A stretch of DNA of 8,392 nucleotides from Pseudomonadota bacterium (lineage in GTDB: Bacteria > Pseudomonadota > Gammaproteobacteria > Acidithiobacillales > Acidithiobacillaceae). The stretch is taken from contig JAKAFG010000082.1 of the NCBI GenBank assembly GCA_021818125.1, positions 1 through 8,392 of the forward strand, read 5' to 3'. The position numbers were made by a program, and so were the translations under genes. This document shows, piece by piece, positions 1 through 5,581 of the stretch; the first letter of the stretch is position 1, and each line of letters starts with the position of its first letter. The notes below the pieces were generated by a model. That model had not been told where the DNA came from and did not search any database. It was given only the letters and a program-made list of their open reading frames with translations.

Positions 1-213
1 GCCGAACATGGGCAACTTCCACATATACCAGTAGTTGCCGAAGGCGTTTTCCGGTTCGGTATGTTCTACCGCCGGGTTCCAGCCCTTGGAAACAATGTAC
101 GCAACCTGTTGACGGATCTGCTCCGCGGTCAGGGCGGGCAGGTAAGACAGTGTCTCGAACTTCCGGCTCGCCGGATCGGAGAGACGGGATTTGTAATCCT
201 GTACTTCACTCAT
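1..213 (-). CDS. cbbS: RuBisCO small subunit, form I (partial: N-terminal 71 codons)
   Basis: Small subunit of ribulose-1,5-bisphosphate carboxylase/oxygenase. Eight copies cap the octamer of large subunits in the form I enzyme, in the cytoplasm or inside carboxysomes. The reading frame begins with MSEVQDYKSRLSDPASRKFE and continues through the family-typical stretch YIVSKGWNPAVEHTEPEN and then NYWYMWKLPMFG, where the window ends. A full form IA small subunit is usually about 110 residues, so roughly 40 are missing. The start is supported by an AGGAG Shine-Dalgarno sequence (220-224 on this strand) six bases upstream. It follows cbbL after a 30-base gap and is surely cotranscribed with it. 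The family assignment is firm; what follows it (carboxysome shell genes or cbbQ/cbbO) cannot be seen. Confidence 0.97.
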   Translation of the reverse strand, partial: MSEVQDYKSRLSDPASRKFETLSYLPALTAEQIRQQVAYIVSKGWNPAVEHTEPENAFGNYWYMWKLPMFG

Positions 214-243
214 AAAAGGCTCCTGGGCATGTGATAAACGTGC

Positions 244-1665
244 TTACTTATGGGCAACGTCCAGCTTGTCGACCGTATCGAACTCGAACTTGATCTCTTT
301 CCACGTTTCCATGGCAATCTTGAGCTCGGGGGAGTGCTTGGCCGCCTCGGTGAGAACAGCCTTGCCTTCCTTCTCGATGGCCACACCGCGGTTGCGGGCT
401 TCCACACAGGCTTCCAGCGCGACACGATTGGCCGCAGCGCCAGCCGCATTGCCCCAAGGGTGACCCAGGGTGCCACCACCGAACTGCAACACCGAGTCAT
501 CACCAAAGATGGTGACCAGCGCCGGCATGTGCCAAACGTGGATACCACCGGAAGCGACCGGCATCACGCCCGGCATGGAGCCCCAGTCCTGGTCGAAGAA
601 GATACCGCGGCTGCGATCTTCCTTGATGAATCTATCACGCATGATGTCGATCCAGCCCAGGGTCGCCTCACGGTCGCCTTCGAGCTTGCCTACCACCGTA
701 CCGGAGTGCAGATGATCGCCGCCGGACAGACGGAGAATCTTGGTCAGCACACGGAAGTGGATGCCGTGATGGGGGTTACGGTCCAGCACCGCATGCATGG
801 CACGGTGAATGTGCAGGAGCATGCCATTGTCGCGGCACCAGTTGGCCAGACCCGTGTTGGCGCAGAAGCCGCCGGTGATGTAGTCGTGCATGATGATGGG
901 TGCGCCGATTTCCTTGGCGTACTCCGCACGCTTGTACATTTCCTCCGGAGTCGGGGCGGTAACATTCAGGTAGTGCCCCTTACGCTCGCCGGTCTCAGCC
1001 TCGGCCTTGTGGATGGCTTCCATGACGAAGTCGAAACGCTGCCTCCAGCGCATGAAAGGCTGGCTGTTGACGTTCTCGTCGTCTTTAGTGAAGTCGAGTC
1101 CACCACGCAGACCTTCATAGCAGGCGCGGCCATAGTTCTTGGCCGACAAACCCAGCTTGGGCTTGATGGTGCAGCCCAGCAATGGACGACCATACTTGTT
1201 CATGATGTCGCGTTCGACCTGAATCCCGTGGGGTGGCCCACCGCAGGTCTTGACGTAGGCAATGGGGAAACGGACGTCTTCCAGGCGCAGAGCCCGCACC
1301 GCCTTGAAGCCGAAGACGTTACCAACCAGCGAGGTGAAGACGTTGACCACGGAACCTTCTTCGAAAAGGTCGATGGGGTAGGCGATGAACGCATAGAAAC
1401 AGGTATCATCGCCAGGAACGTCTTCGATCCTGTACGCACGGCCCTTGTAGTAGTCGAGATCGGTGAGGAGATCGGTCCACACCGTGGTCCAGGTACCGGT
1501 GGAGGATTCGGCGGCAACCGCAGCAGCGGCTTCCTCACGATCCACGCCCGCCTGGGGAGTAATTTTGAAGACCGCAAGGATATCGGTATCCTTGACGTTG
1601 TAATCCGGTTCCCAATAGGTATTCCGGTAATCCTTCACACCCGCGTTATAGGTCTTGACGGCCAT
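244..1665 (-). CDS. cbbL: RuBisCO large subunit, form IA
   Basis: Catalytic subunit that carboxylates ribulose bisphosphate in the Calvin-Benson-Bassham cycle. The protein is 473 residues, the normal form IA length. Visible active-site elements, with spinach numbers seven higher, are E53 in the N-terminal domain, K168 and K170 in IKPKLGLS, the carbamylated lysine K194 with metal ligands D196 and E197 in LDFTKDDENV, H287 in LLHIHRAMH, and loop-6 K327 in SGTVVGKLEG. All are intact. The start at 1665 (MAVKTYNAGV) is chosen over an in-frame upstream start at 1710 because a strong ACCTCC (GGAGGT on the coding strand) lies at 1671-1676, five bases before it, and because family members begin this way. 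cbbS follows after 30 bases. Regulation is probably by CbbR through the operator at 1751-1785. The sequence strongly resembles Acidithiobacillus CbbL; which of that genus's RuBisCO copies this is cannot be settled here. Confidence 0.99.
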   Translation of the reverse strand: MAVKTYNAGVKDYRNTYWEPDYNVKDTDILAVFKITPQAGVDREEAAAAVAAESSTGTWTTVWTDLLTDLDYYKGRAYRIEDVPGDDTCFYAFIAYPIDLFEEGSVVNVFTSLVGNVFGFKAVRALRLEDVRFPIAYVKTCGGPPHGIQVERDIMNKYGRPLLGCTIKPKLGLSAKNYGRACYEGLRGGLDFTKDDENVNSQPFMRWRQRFDFVMEAIHKAEAETGERKGHYLNVTAPTPEEMYKRAEYAKEIGAPIIMHDYITGGFCANTGLANWCRDNGMLLHIHRAMHAVLDRNPHHGIHFRVLTKILRLSGGDHLHSGTVVGKLEGDREATLGWIDIMRDRFIKEDRSRGIFFDQDWGSMPGVMPVASGGIHVWHMPALVTIFGDDSVLQFGGGTLGHPWGNAAGAAANRVALEACVEARNRGVAIEKEGKAVLTEAAKHSPELKIAMETWKEIKFEFDTVDKLDVAHK

Positions 1666-1690
1666 ATGCCACCTCCATGCAGTTGCCCGA

Positions 1691-1729
1691 CGCCGGTGCC
1701 TCCGGCGCAATCGCTACGTCTGCAGCGAT
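1691..1729 (-). promoter_or_regulatory. Two tandem hairpins in the cbbL 5' leader
   Basis: Two perfect inverted repeats lie between the proposed cbbL promoter and its start codon. The first pairs 1710-1715 (ATCGCT) with 1724-1729 (AGCGAT) around an 8-base loop. The second pairs 1691-1696 (CGCCGG) with 1702-1707 (CCGGCG) around a 5-base loop. If transcription starts near 1729, the first stem would sit at the extreme 5' end of the mRNA, where such stems often protect against decay. Neither is followed by a U-run, so neither looks like an intrinsic terminator. The repeats are seen directly; a function in mRNA stability or translation is inference. Confidence 0.4.
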
Positions 1730-1735
1730 GGAGTG

Positions 1736-1741
1736 ACTATA
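1736..1741 (-). promoter_or_regulatory. Candidate -10 box of the cbbL promoter
   Basis: On the minus strand the hexamer reads TATAGT, four of six matches to the sigma-70 -10 consensus. It lies about 70 bases upstream of the cbbL start codon. No good -35 hexamer is found 16-18 bases further upstream (TTAGTG at 18 is the best), which is the usual picture for a LysR-activator-dependent promoter, and the proposed CbbR operator occupies exactly that region. Transcription would start near 1729. This is a pattern match only. Confidence 0.4.
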
Positions 1742-1750
1742 GTGCCCACA

Positions 1751-1785
1751 AATCATAAACACTAATCAGTAGTTATGATTCTTTA
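1751..1785. promoter_or_regulatory. Candidate CbbR (LysR-type) operator
   Basis: A dyad centred at 1765.5 has 8-base arms AATCATAA (1751-1758) and TTATGATT (1773-1780), with further symmetric ACT/AGT inside (1761-1763 and 1768-1770). Superimposed on it are four T-N-A triplets at 1753 (TCA), 1763 (TAA), 1773 (TTA) and 1783 (TTA), exactly one helical turn apart. This gives three overlapping TNA-N7-TNA units, the motif described for CbbR binding in chemoautotrophs; each also contains the LysR-family T-N11-A. The site lies about 24-56 bases upstream of the inferred cbbL transcription start, the normal place for LysR-type activation. The pattern is seen directly; CbbR occupancy is inferred. Confidence 0.55.
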
Positions 1786-1798
1786 CATAAGCTATGGA

Positions 1799-1807
1799 TG
1801 ATACAAT
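1799..1807 (+). promoter_or_regulatory. Candidate extended -10 promoter for the pel operon
   Basis: The sequence TGATACAAT matches an extended -10 element (TG, one base, then TACAAT with five of six consensus matches). There is no well-placed -35: TTCTTT at 17 bases is poor, and the better TTTACA (1782-1787) is only 14 bases away. Extended -10 promoters can work without a good -35. Transcription would start near 1814, giving pelA a leader of about 205 bases. An alternative weak promoter closer to the gene is TTGCGG (1912-1917) with TATGGC (1935-1940) at 17-base spacing. Neither is certain. Confidence 0.33.
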
Positions 1808-1816
1808 GCGCTGTAT
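1801..1816. repeat. Inverted repeat overlapping the proposed pel -10 box
   Basis: ATACA (1801-1805) and TGTAT (1812-1816) form a perfect 5-base dyad around a 6-base centre. It covers the candidate -10 hexamer and reaches the predicted transcription start. A protein bound here would block RNA polymerase, so it could be a repressor operator. Five-base arms can occur by chance, so confidence is low. Confidence 0.25.
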
Positions 1817-2019
1817 TACCGGACAACGCTGTCATTAACTAGATGGTGAACACGTAGCGCAGCGCCTGATTATCGACTAACATCCGTTGCATCAGCAAAC
1901 TACGTGACGGGTTGCGGTGCGTGGTTAACCTGTCTATGGCACGTACCCACCCGCCCGAGCAGAATTAAGAAAAATTTGGAGCGGCCTGAACCTTGATGGC
2001 GATCAGGGAGGAGAAACAA
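1814..2019 (+). promoter_or_regulatory. Long, possibly structured pelA 5' leader
   Basis: About 205 bases separate the proposed start of transcription from the pelA start codon. Complementary segments are nested: 1851-1857 (CACGTAG) with 1900-1906 (CTACGTG), and inside them 1866-1870 (CTGAT) with 1891-1895 (ATCAG), closing a 20-base loop. A perfect palindrome GGTTAACC lies at 1923-1930, and an A-rich stretch follows at 1961-1976. I compared it from memory with c-di-GMP-I (GEMM) riboswitch landmarks and found no match. No protein-coding potential longer than about 14 codons was found. The helices are seen; any regulatory role is inference. Confidence 0.25.
2005..2013 (+). promoter_or_regulatory. 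Strong ribosome binding site that fixes the pelA start
   Basis: AGGGAGGAG ends six bases before the ATG at 2020. The in-frame TTG (1993) and ATG (1996) lie upstream of this site and would place a charged segment before the signal peptide, so 2020 is the preferred start. Confidence 0.8.
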
Positions 2020-4761
2020 ATGCCTTGGTTTTTGCGTACCGCCCTGATCCTACTGGGTACATTGCTGGGTATGGCCACTGCTTTCGCAGGTCCGTCGGTG
2101 GGTTTTTACTATGGCAGCGGTCCGCTTCCTTCTGGTTTTCAGGATTTCGACTGGGTGATTGTCAACCCCGGACCTGAGCGGCTGCCCGACACGTTCAATA
2201 GCAATCAGACGCCTTTCGCTTACATCAGCGTCGGAGAAACGGTTCCCGGCGACGATGCTTACCACGACCTTCCCAGCAGTTGTGGCATGGGTACGAATCC
2301 CAATTGGGGTGGGGAAATCATCAATCTTGGTGACGCCAGTTGCCGTGCCTACCTGCTCCACAACGTGGTCGACCCTGTTTGGCAAAAGGGTTATCACGCT
2401 TTTTTTCTTGACACTGTGGACTCTTACGAACTGGTCAGCAAGACTCCGGAAGCGCTGGCCGCACAACGTCAGGGATTGATTGCTTTCATCAAAGCGTTAA
2501 AAACAGCGCACCCTGCGGCGCAACTCATCACAAATCGCGGCTTCTCCGTGTTCCCGGAAATCAGGAAAGATATTGCCGCAGTCGCGGCCGAATCAGTCTT
2601 TAACGAGTGGGATCAGGCAACCCAGCGCTATCAAGCGGTGCAGCAAGACACCCGCGAAGCTCTCCTGAAAGAGTTGGATATAGTGAAAGCCGCTGGCACC
2701 CCCGTAATCGTCATCGACTATCTACCAACCAAGATACAGCGTGCCGACTGGTGGGCAGCCGCGCAAAAGATAGCACATCTGGGCTTTACCCCGTATGTCA
2801 CCAACAGCAAGCTGACCGCGGTCGGTGCCGGGTTACGCGAGCCCATGCCGCGCCATGTCCTGATGTTTTACAGCAGCAACCAAAAAGTAGAGGACAGTTC
2901 CGCTTTTAGCTCCGGTGTCATGCCCCTGGAGTATTTGGGTTATATACCCGACCTGCGGTCATTAGGTGATCCGCTGCCCCCCGCGCCACATGCCGGTGAG
3001 TTTGCGGGCGTGATCGTCTGGAGTGACGGCGATCCCGTCAAAAATGTCAGCGCTTATCGCCAATGGCTGGAAAAGTGCCGTGCCGCAGGGATTCCCGTGC
3101 TTTTCGTCGGGGACTTCGCAGCCAGTGGTGATGATGCTCTGTACAGAAGCTTTGATATGGCAGCACCCAGCGGCACGCCGCCTGTTAATTTACAGGTCCA
3201 ACACCAATCTCCGCATTTTGGCTATGAAATGCCCATCCGGGCGCGCATCCGTGGCTTTGTAAGTTTGCAGGCGCCCGCAGACAGCCGAGTATGGCTGTCA
3301 CTCACCGGCGATGGTACCACCGAGGATGCCGCCGCCATTACGCCTTGGGGTGGTTACATTCTGGCGCCTTACGTTTTGGAAACCCTGCCTAATCACGACA
3401 CCCGCTGGCTGGTGGACCCCTTCGCGCTCTACCGCAAAGCTTTGCGGCTTCCGCAAATGCCGGTCCCGGACACGACTACCGAAAGTGGCCGGCGCTTATT
3501 CATGGCCCATACTGACGGCGACGGTTTTGTGAGTCGTGCTGACTTTCCCCCTTATCATATTGCGGGGGAAGTCTATATGCACAGGATCCTGGAGCGCTAT
3601 AGGCTGCCTTTCACCGGATCCGTCATTGTTGGCGATCTCCTACCCGGTGACCGGGGGCTTTACCCGGCGATGGCACCGCTCGGGGTTAAAGTCGCTCGAG
3701 CGATATTCAAGTTACCCTATGTCGAAATCGGCTCACACATGTGGTCCCATCCCTTCGACTGGCCAGCTATGGAGGCCGGTAAAGACTATCCGGGCATCAA
3801 TCTGCCCGTACCCGGCTATCATTTTAGTCCCTATATGGAAGCGGTAGGTGCCGCAAAATGGATGGACAAACATCTGGCGCCCGCAGATAAAACAGTAGTA
3901 ATTGATCAATGGTCGGGAGACTGTGAGCCCGATGCCCAGGTGGTAGGCTTGGCCTATGGGGCCGGACTAATGAACATCAATGGCGGGACAAGCCACATCA
4001 GCAAAAAAAATCCCAGCATTACCGCAGTACCCCCTATTGGCATTCACCGAGGGCCGTACCTGCAGGTATTCGCGCCAGACGCGAACGAGGACTATTTTAC
4101 AAATCAGTGGTTTGGCCCATTCTGGGGCTATGAGAACGTCATCCAGACCTTCGAGATGACCAATACGCCCCATCGGCTGAAACCCATCGATATTTACACC
4201 CACTGGTACACCGCGACCAAACTGGCTTCCCTCGCAGCACTCAATAAGGTGTACGCCTGGGTATTACAGCAACCCATTACACCGATTTATGTCGACAACT
4301 ATGCGCACATCGCACTCAATTTCTTCACCATCCATGTGGCGCGCCAAGCAGATGGCTTCTGGATCAGCGGTGCCGATGCCCTGCGCGAGATGCGTATGCC
4401 CCCAGCGCTGGGCACACCCAATATCGCCGCCAGTTCTGGCGTGGCAGGTTACAACAAGAGCCCTAATGGTAATTGGTACGTACATTTGGATGGCCAGGGA
4501 TCGGCATATATATCGCTGGCCCCAGGAACGGACGATCAGGCTTATATACAGAGTGCCAACGCGTCCATCGCTGTGTTTAATCCGCTGGGTCGCGGTTTCA
4601 CGGCGCAATTGAAAGGATATGTCCCCATCCAGATGCAACTTAAAAACGTCCAGGGCTGCACCACCACCGTCAATGGCAAGGCCACCGTACCGAGTGCCAG
4701 AGAGGACATCAGCGTGGCTGATCAAGATGCGAACCTGCGTGTCCACTGTGGCAAACCATAA
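2020..4761 (+). CDS. pelA: PelA: Pel polysaccharide deacetylase / glycoside hydrolase
   Basis: Periplasmic bifunctional enzyme of Pel exopolysaccharide biosynthesis. It partly deacetylates the N-acetylgalactosamine-rich polymer and can also cleave it. Length is 913 residues against about 948 in P. aeruginosa. Residues 1-23 (MPWFLRTALILLGTLLGMATAFA) form a signal peptide with likely cleavage after AFA. A GH114-like hydrolase domain spans about 25-270, with FFLDTVDSY (D131, D134) and ESVFNEW, where E191 corresponds to the reported catalytic E218. C88 and C108 could form a disulfide. A middle alpha/beta domain (about 279-480) precedes the deacetylase domain, with HTDGDGF (D501) and SHMWSH (H573, H577). 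These match the reported D528, H600 and H604 with the same 27-residue offset. The C-terminal 100 or so residues look like a beta-sandwich. It is the first gene of the operon, and its end overlaps the next frame. Both activities look intact; the enzyme numbers for P. aeruginosa are from memory. Confidence 0.93.
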   Translation: MPWFLRTALILLGTLLGMATAFAGPSVGFYYGSGPLPSGFQDFDWVIVNPGPERLPDTFNSNQTPFAYISVGETVPGDDAYHDLPSSCGMGTNPNWGGEIINLGDASCRAYLLHNVVDPVWQKGYHAFFLDTVDSYELVSKTPEALAAQRQGLIAFIKALKTAHPAAQLITNRGFSVFPEIRKDIAAVAAESVFNEWDQATQRYQAVQQDTREALLKELDIVKAAGTPVIVIDYLPTKIQRADWWAAAQKIAHLGFTPYVTNSKLTAVGAGLREPMPRHVLMFYSSNQKVEDSSAFSSGVMPLEYLGYIPDLRSLGDPLPPAPHAGEFAGVIVWSDGDPVKNVSAYRQWLEKCRAAGIPVLFVGDFAASGDDALYRSFDMAAPSGTPPVNLQVQHQSPHFGYEMPIRARIRGFVSLQAPADSRVWLSLTGDGTTEDAAAITPWGGYILAPYVLETLPNHDTRWLVDPFALYRKALRLPQMPVPDTTTESGRRLFMAHTDGDGFVSRADFPPYHIAGEVYMHRILERYRLPFTGSVIVGDLLPGDRGLYPAMAPLGVKVARAIFKLPYVEIGSHMWSHPFDWPAMEAGKDYPGINLPVPGYHFSPYMEAVGAAKWMDKHLAPADKTVVIDQWSGDCEPDAQVVGLAYGAGLMNINGGTSHISKKNPSITAVPPIGIHRGPYLQVFAPDANEDYFTNQWFGPFWGYENVIQTFEMTNTPHRLKPIDIYTHWYTATKLASLAALNKVYAWVLQQPITPIYVDNYAHIALNFFTIHVARQADGFWISGADALREMRMPPALGTPNIAASSGVAGYNKSPNGNWYVHLDGQGSAYISLAPGTDDQAYIQSANASIAVFNPLGRGFTAQLKGYVPIQMQLKNVQGCTTTVNGKATVPSAREDISVADQDANLRVHCGKP

Positions 4762-5581
4762 CCGTACCCAACCGTCACGGCTGACTGGACCGCTACCATT
4801 GCTGCTGCTCTTCGTAGTGGTCTGCGCCGTTGCTTTGGCGGTTGCCATCCATTATGGCTGGCGACCGGAAGAAAGCAGAGACGCAAATATTGCCGTGGCC
4901 CTGTCGTCGCGACTGCAGACGGCAAAGATGCTCGCTGACAGCGGCCAGTTTGCCGCCGCTCAAGAACAGTTGGCACCACTGCTGAAAGATTCTCATAGCA
5001 TCGCCTTCCGGGAGGTGCGCTGGCTGTCCTGGCAACTACATTGGGAACAGACCATGGGCCTGCCCACAGGGAGTGCGGCGCGGACCGCGGCATGGAAAGC
5101 CCTTCAACAACATACTCAGGGCATGGTCTCTCTGGGTGGCTGGACGGCGCAGGAATGGCAGACTATTGCAACCCGTGCTGCCGCGCTGGGCAATCTCCGC
5201 TTATCGGCAAGTGCCTGGGAAGAGGCGGCGCGATCATACCCTAAGAATGCCCTCTATTTTCGCCAAAAGGCCGCCAGCGCTCTGGCGACCGCTGGGGAGG
5301 GAGTGAAGGCCGGGATGATTTATCTCACACTGGCGCCCGCTGAGAAAGATCCCGCATTGCAAAGCAAATTTTTTCTAAACGGACTGAGGCTCATTGAAGG
5401 CGCAGTTGGAGCCAAAGTAGCGTTAGAACAGGGTCAAAATACATTACGCCAATTACCGCAACTGGCCAAAGAACAAAACATCGTTCTGCATATGGCCTCG
5501 CTGGCCATGGCGGCAGATGAACCAAAGATCGCGGCGGATATCTTATTCTCCGCGTTGTCTGGCGGAATGGCATCCCCATGA
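4748..5581 (+). CDS. Inner-membrane-anchored helical-repeat protein, probable N-terminal part of a split PelB
   Basis: A 277-residue protein with one N-terminal membrane helix (about residues 15-37, LPLLLLFVVVCAVALAVAI), then a helical periplasmic portion. TPR-like pairs are visible at about 53-86, 134-167 and 168-200 (for example WQTIATRAAALGNLRLSASA then WEEAARSYPKN). P. aeruginosa PelB begins with the same layout: inner-membrane helix, then TPRs. The best start is GTG 4748, overlapping the pelA stop by 14 bases and giving MANHNRTQPSRLTG. ATG 4727 (284 aa) and ATG 4619 (320 aa) are alternatives. None has a convincing Shine-Dalgarno site, so translation is probably coupled to pelA. PelE also has N-terminal membrane segments plus TPRs, but usually two helices, so it is a less likely identity. 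Its stop overlaps the next start (ATGA at 5578-5581). Confidence 0.7.
   Translation: MANHNRTQPSRLTGPLPLLLLFVVVCAVALAVAIHYGWRPEESRDANIAVALSSRLQTAKMLADSGQFAAAQEQLAPLLKDSHSIAFREVRWLSWQLHWEQTMGLPTGSAARTAAWKALQQHTQGMVSLGGWTAQEWQTIATRAAALGNLRLSASAWEEAARSYPKNALYFRQKAASALATAGEGVKAGMIYLTLAPAEKDPALQSKFFLNGLRLIEGAVGAKVALEQGQNTLRQLPQLAKEQNIVLHMASLAMAADEPKIAADILFSALSGGMASP

Noticed and set aside
250..1758. A 502-codon open frame on the plus strand, fully antisense to cbbL
   Set aside because: It mirrors the highly conserved cbbL codons. Long antisense frames are common opposite GC-biased genes. It has no family-like motif and no ribosome site of note.
1794..1838. Short open frame of 14 codons (begins MDDTMRC) between the two operons
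   Set aside because: It has no ribosome site and overlaps the proposed promoter elements; it is most likely chance.
1936..1955. Possible sigma-54 promoter (TGGCAC) before pelA
   Set aside because: TGGCAC occurs at 1937-1942, but the required GC at the -12 position is absent (CC at 1950-1951), so the spacing rule fails.
4264..4848. 194-codon minus-strand open frame across the end of pelA
   Set aside because: It is antisense to pelA and the next gene, shows no recognisable domain and would break a continuous operon.
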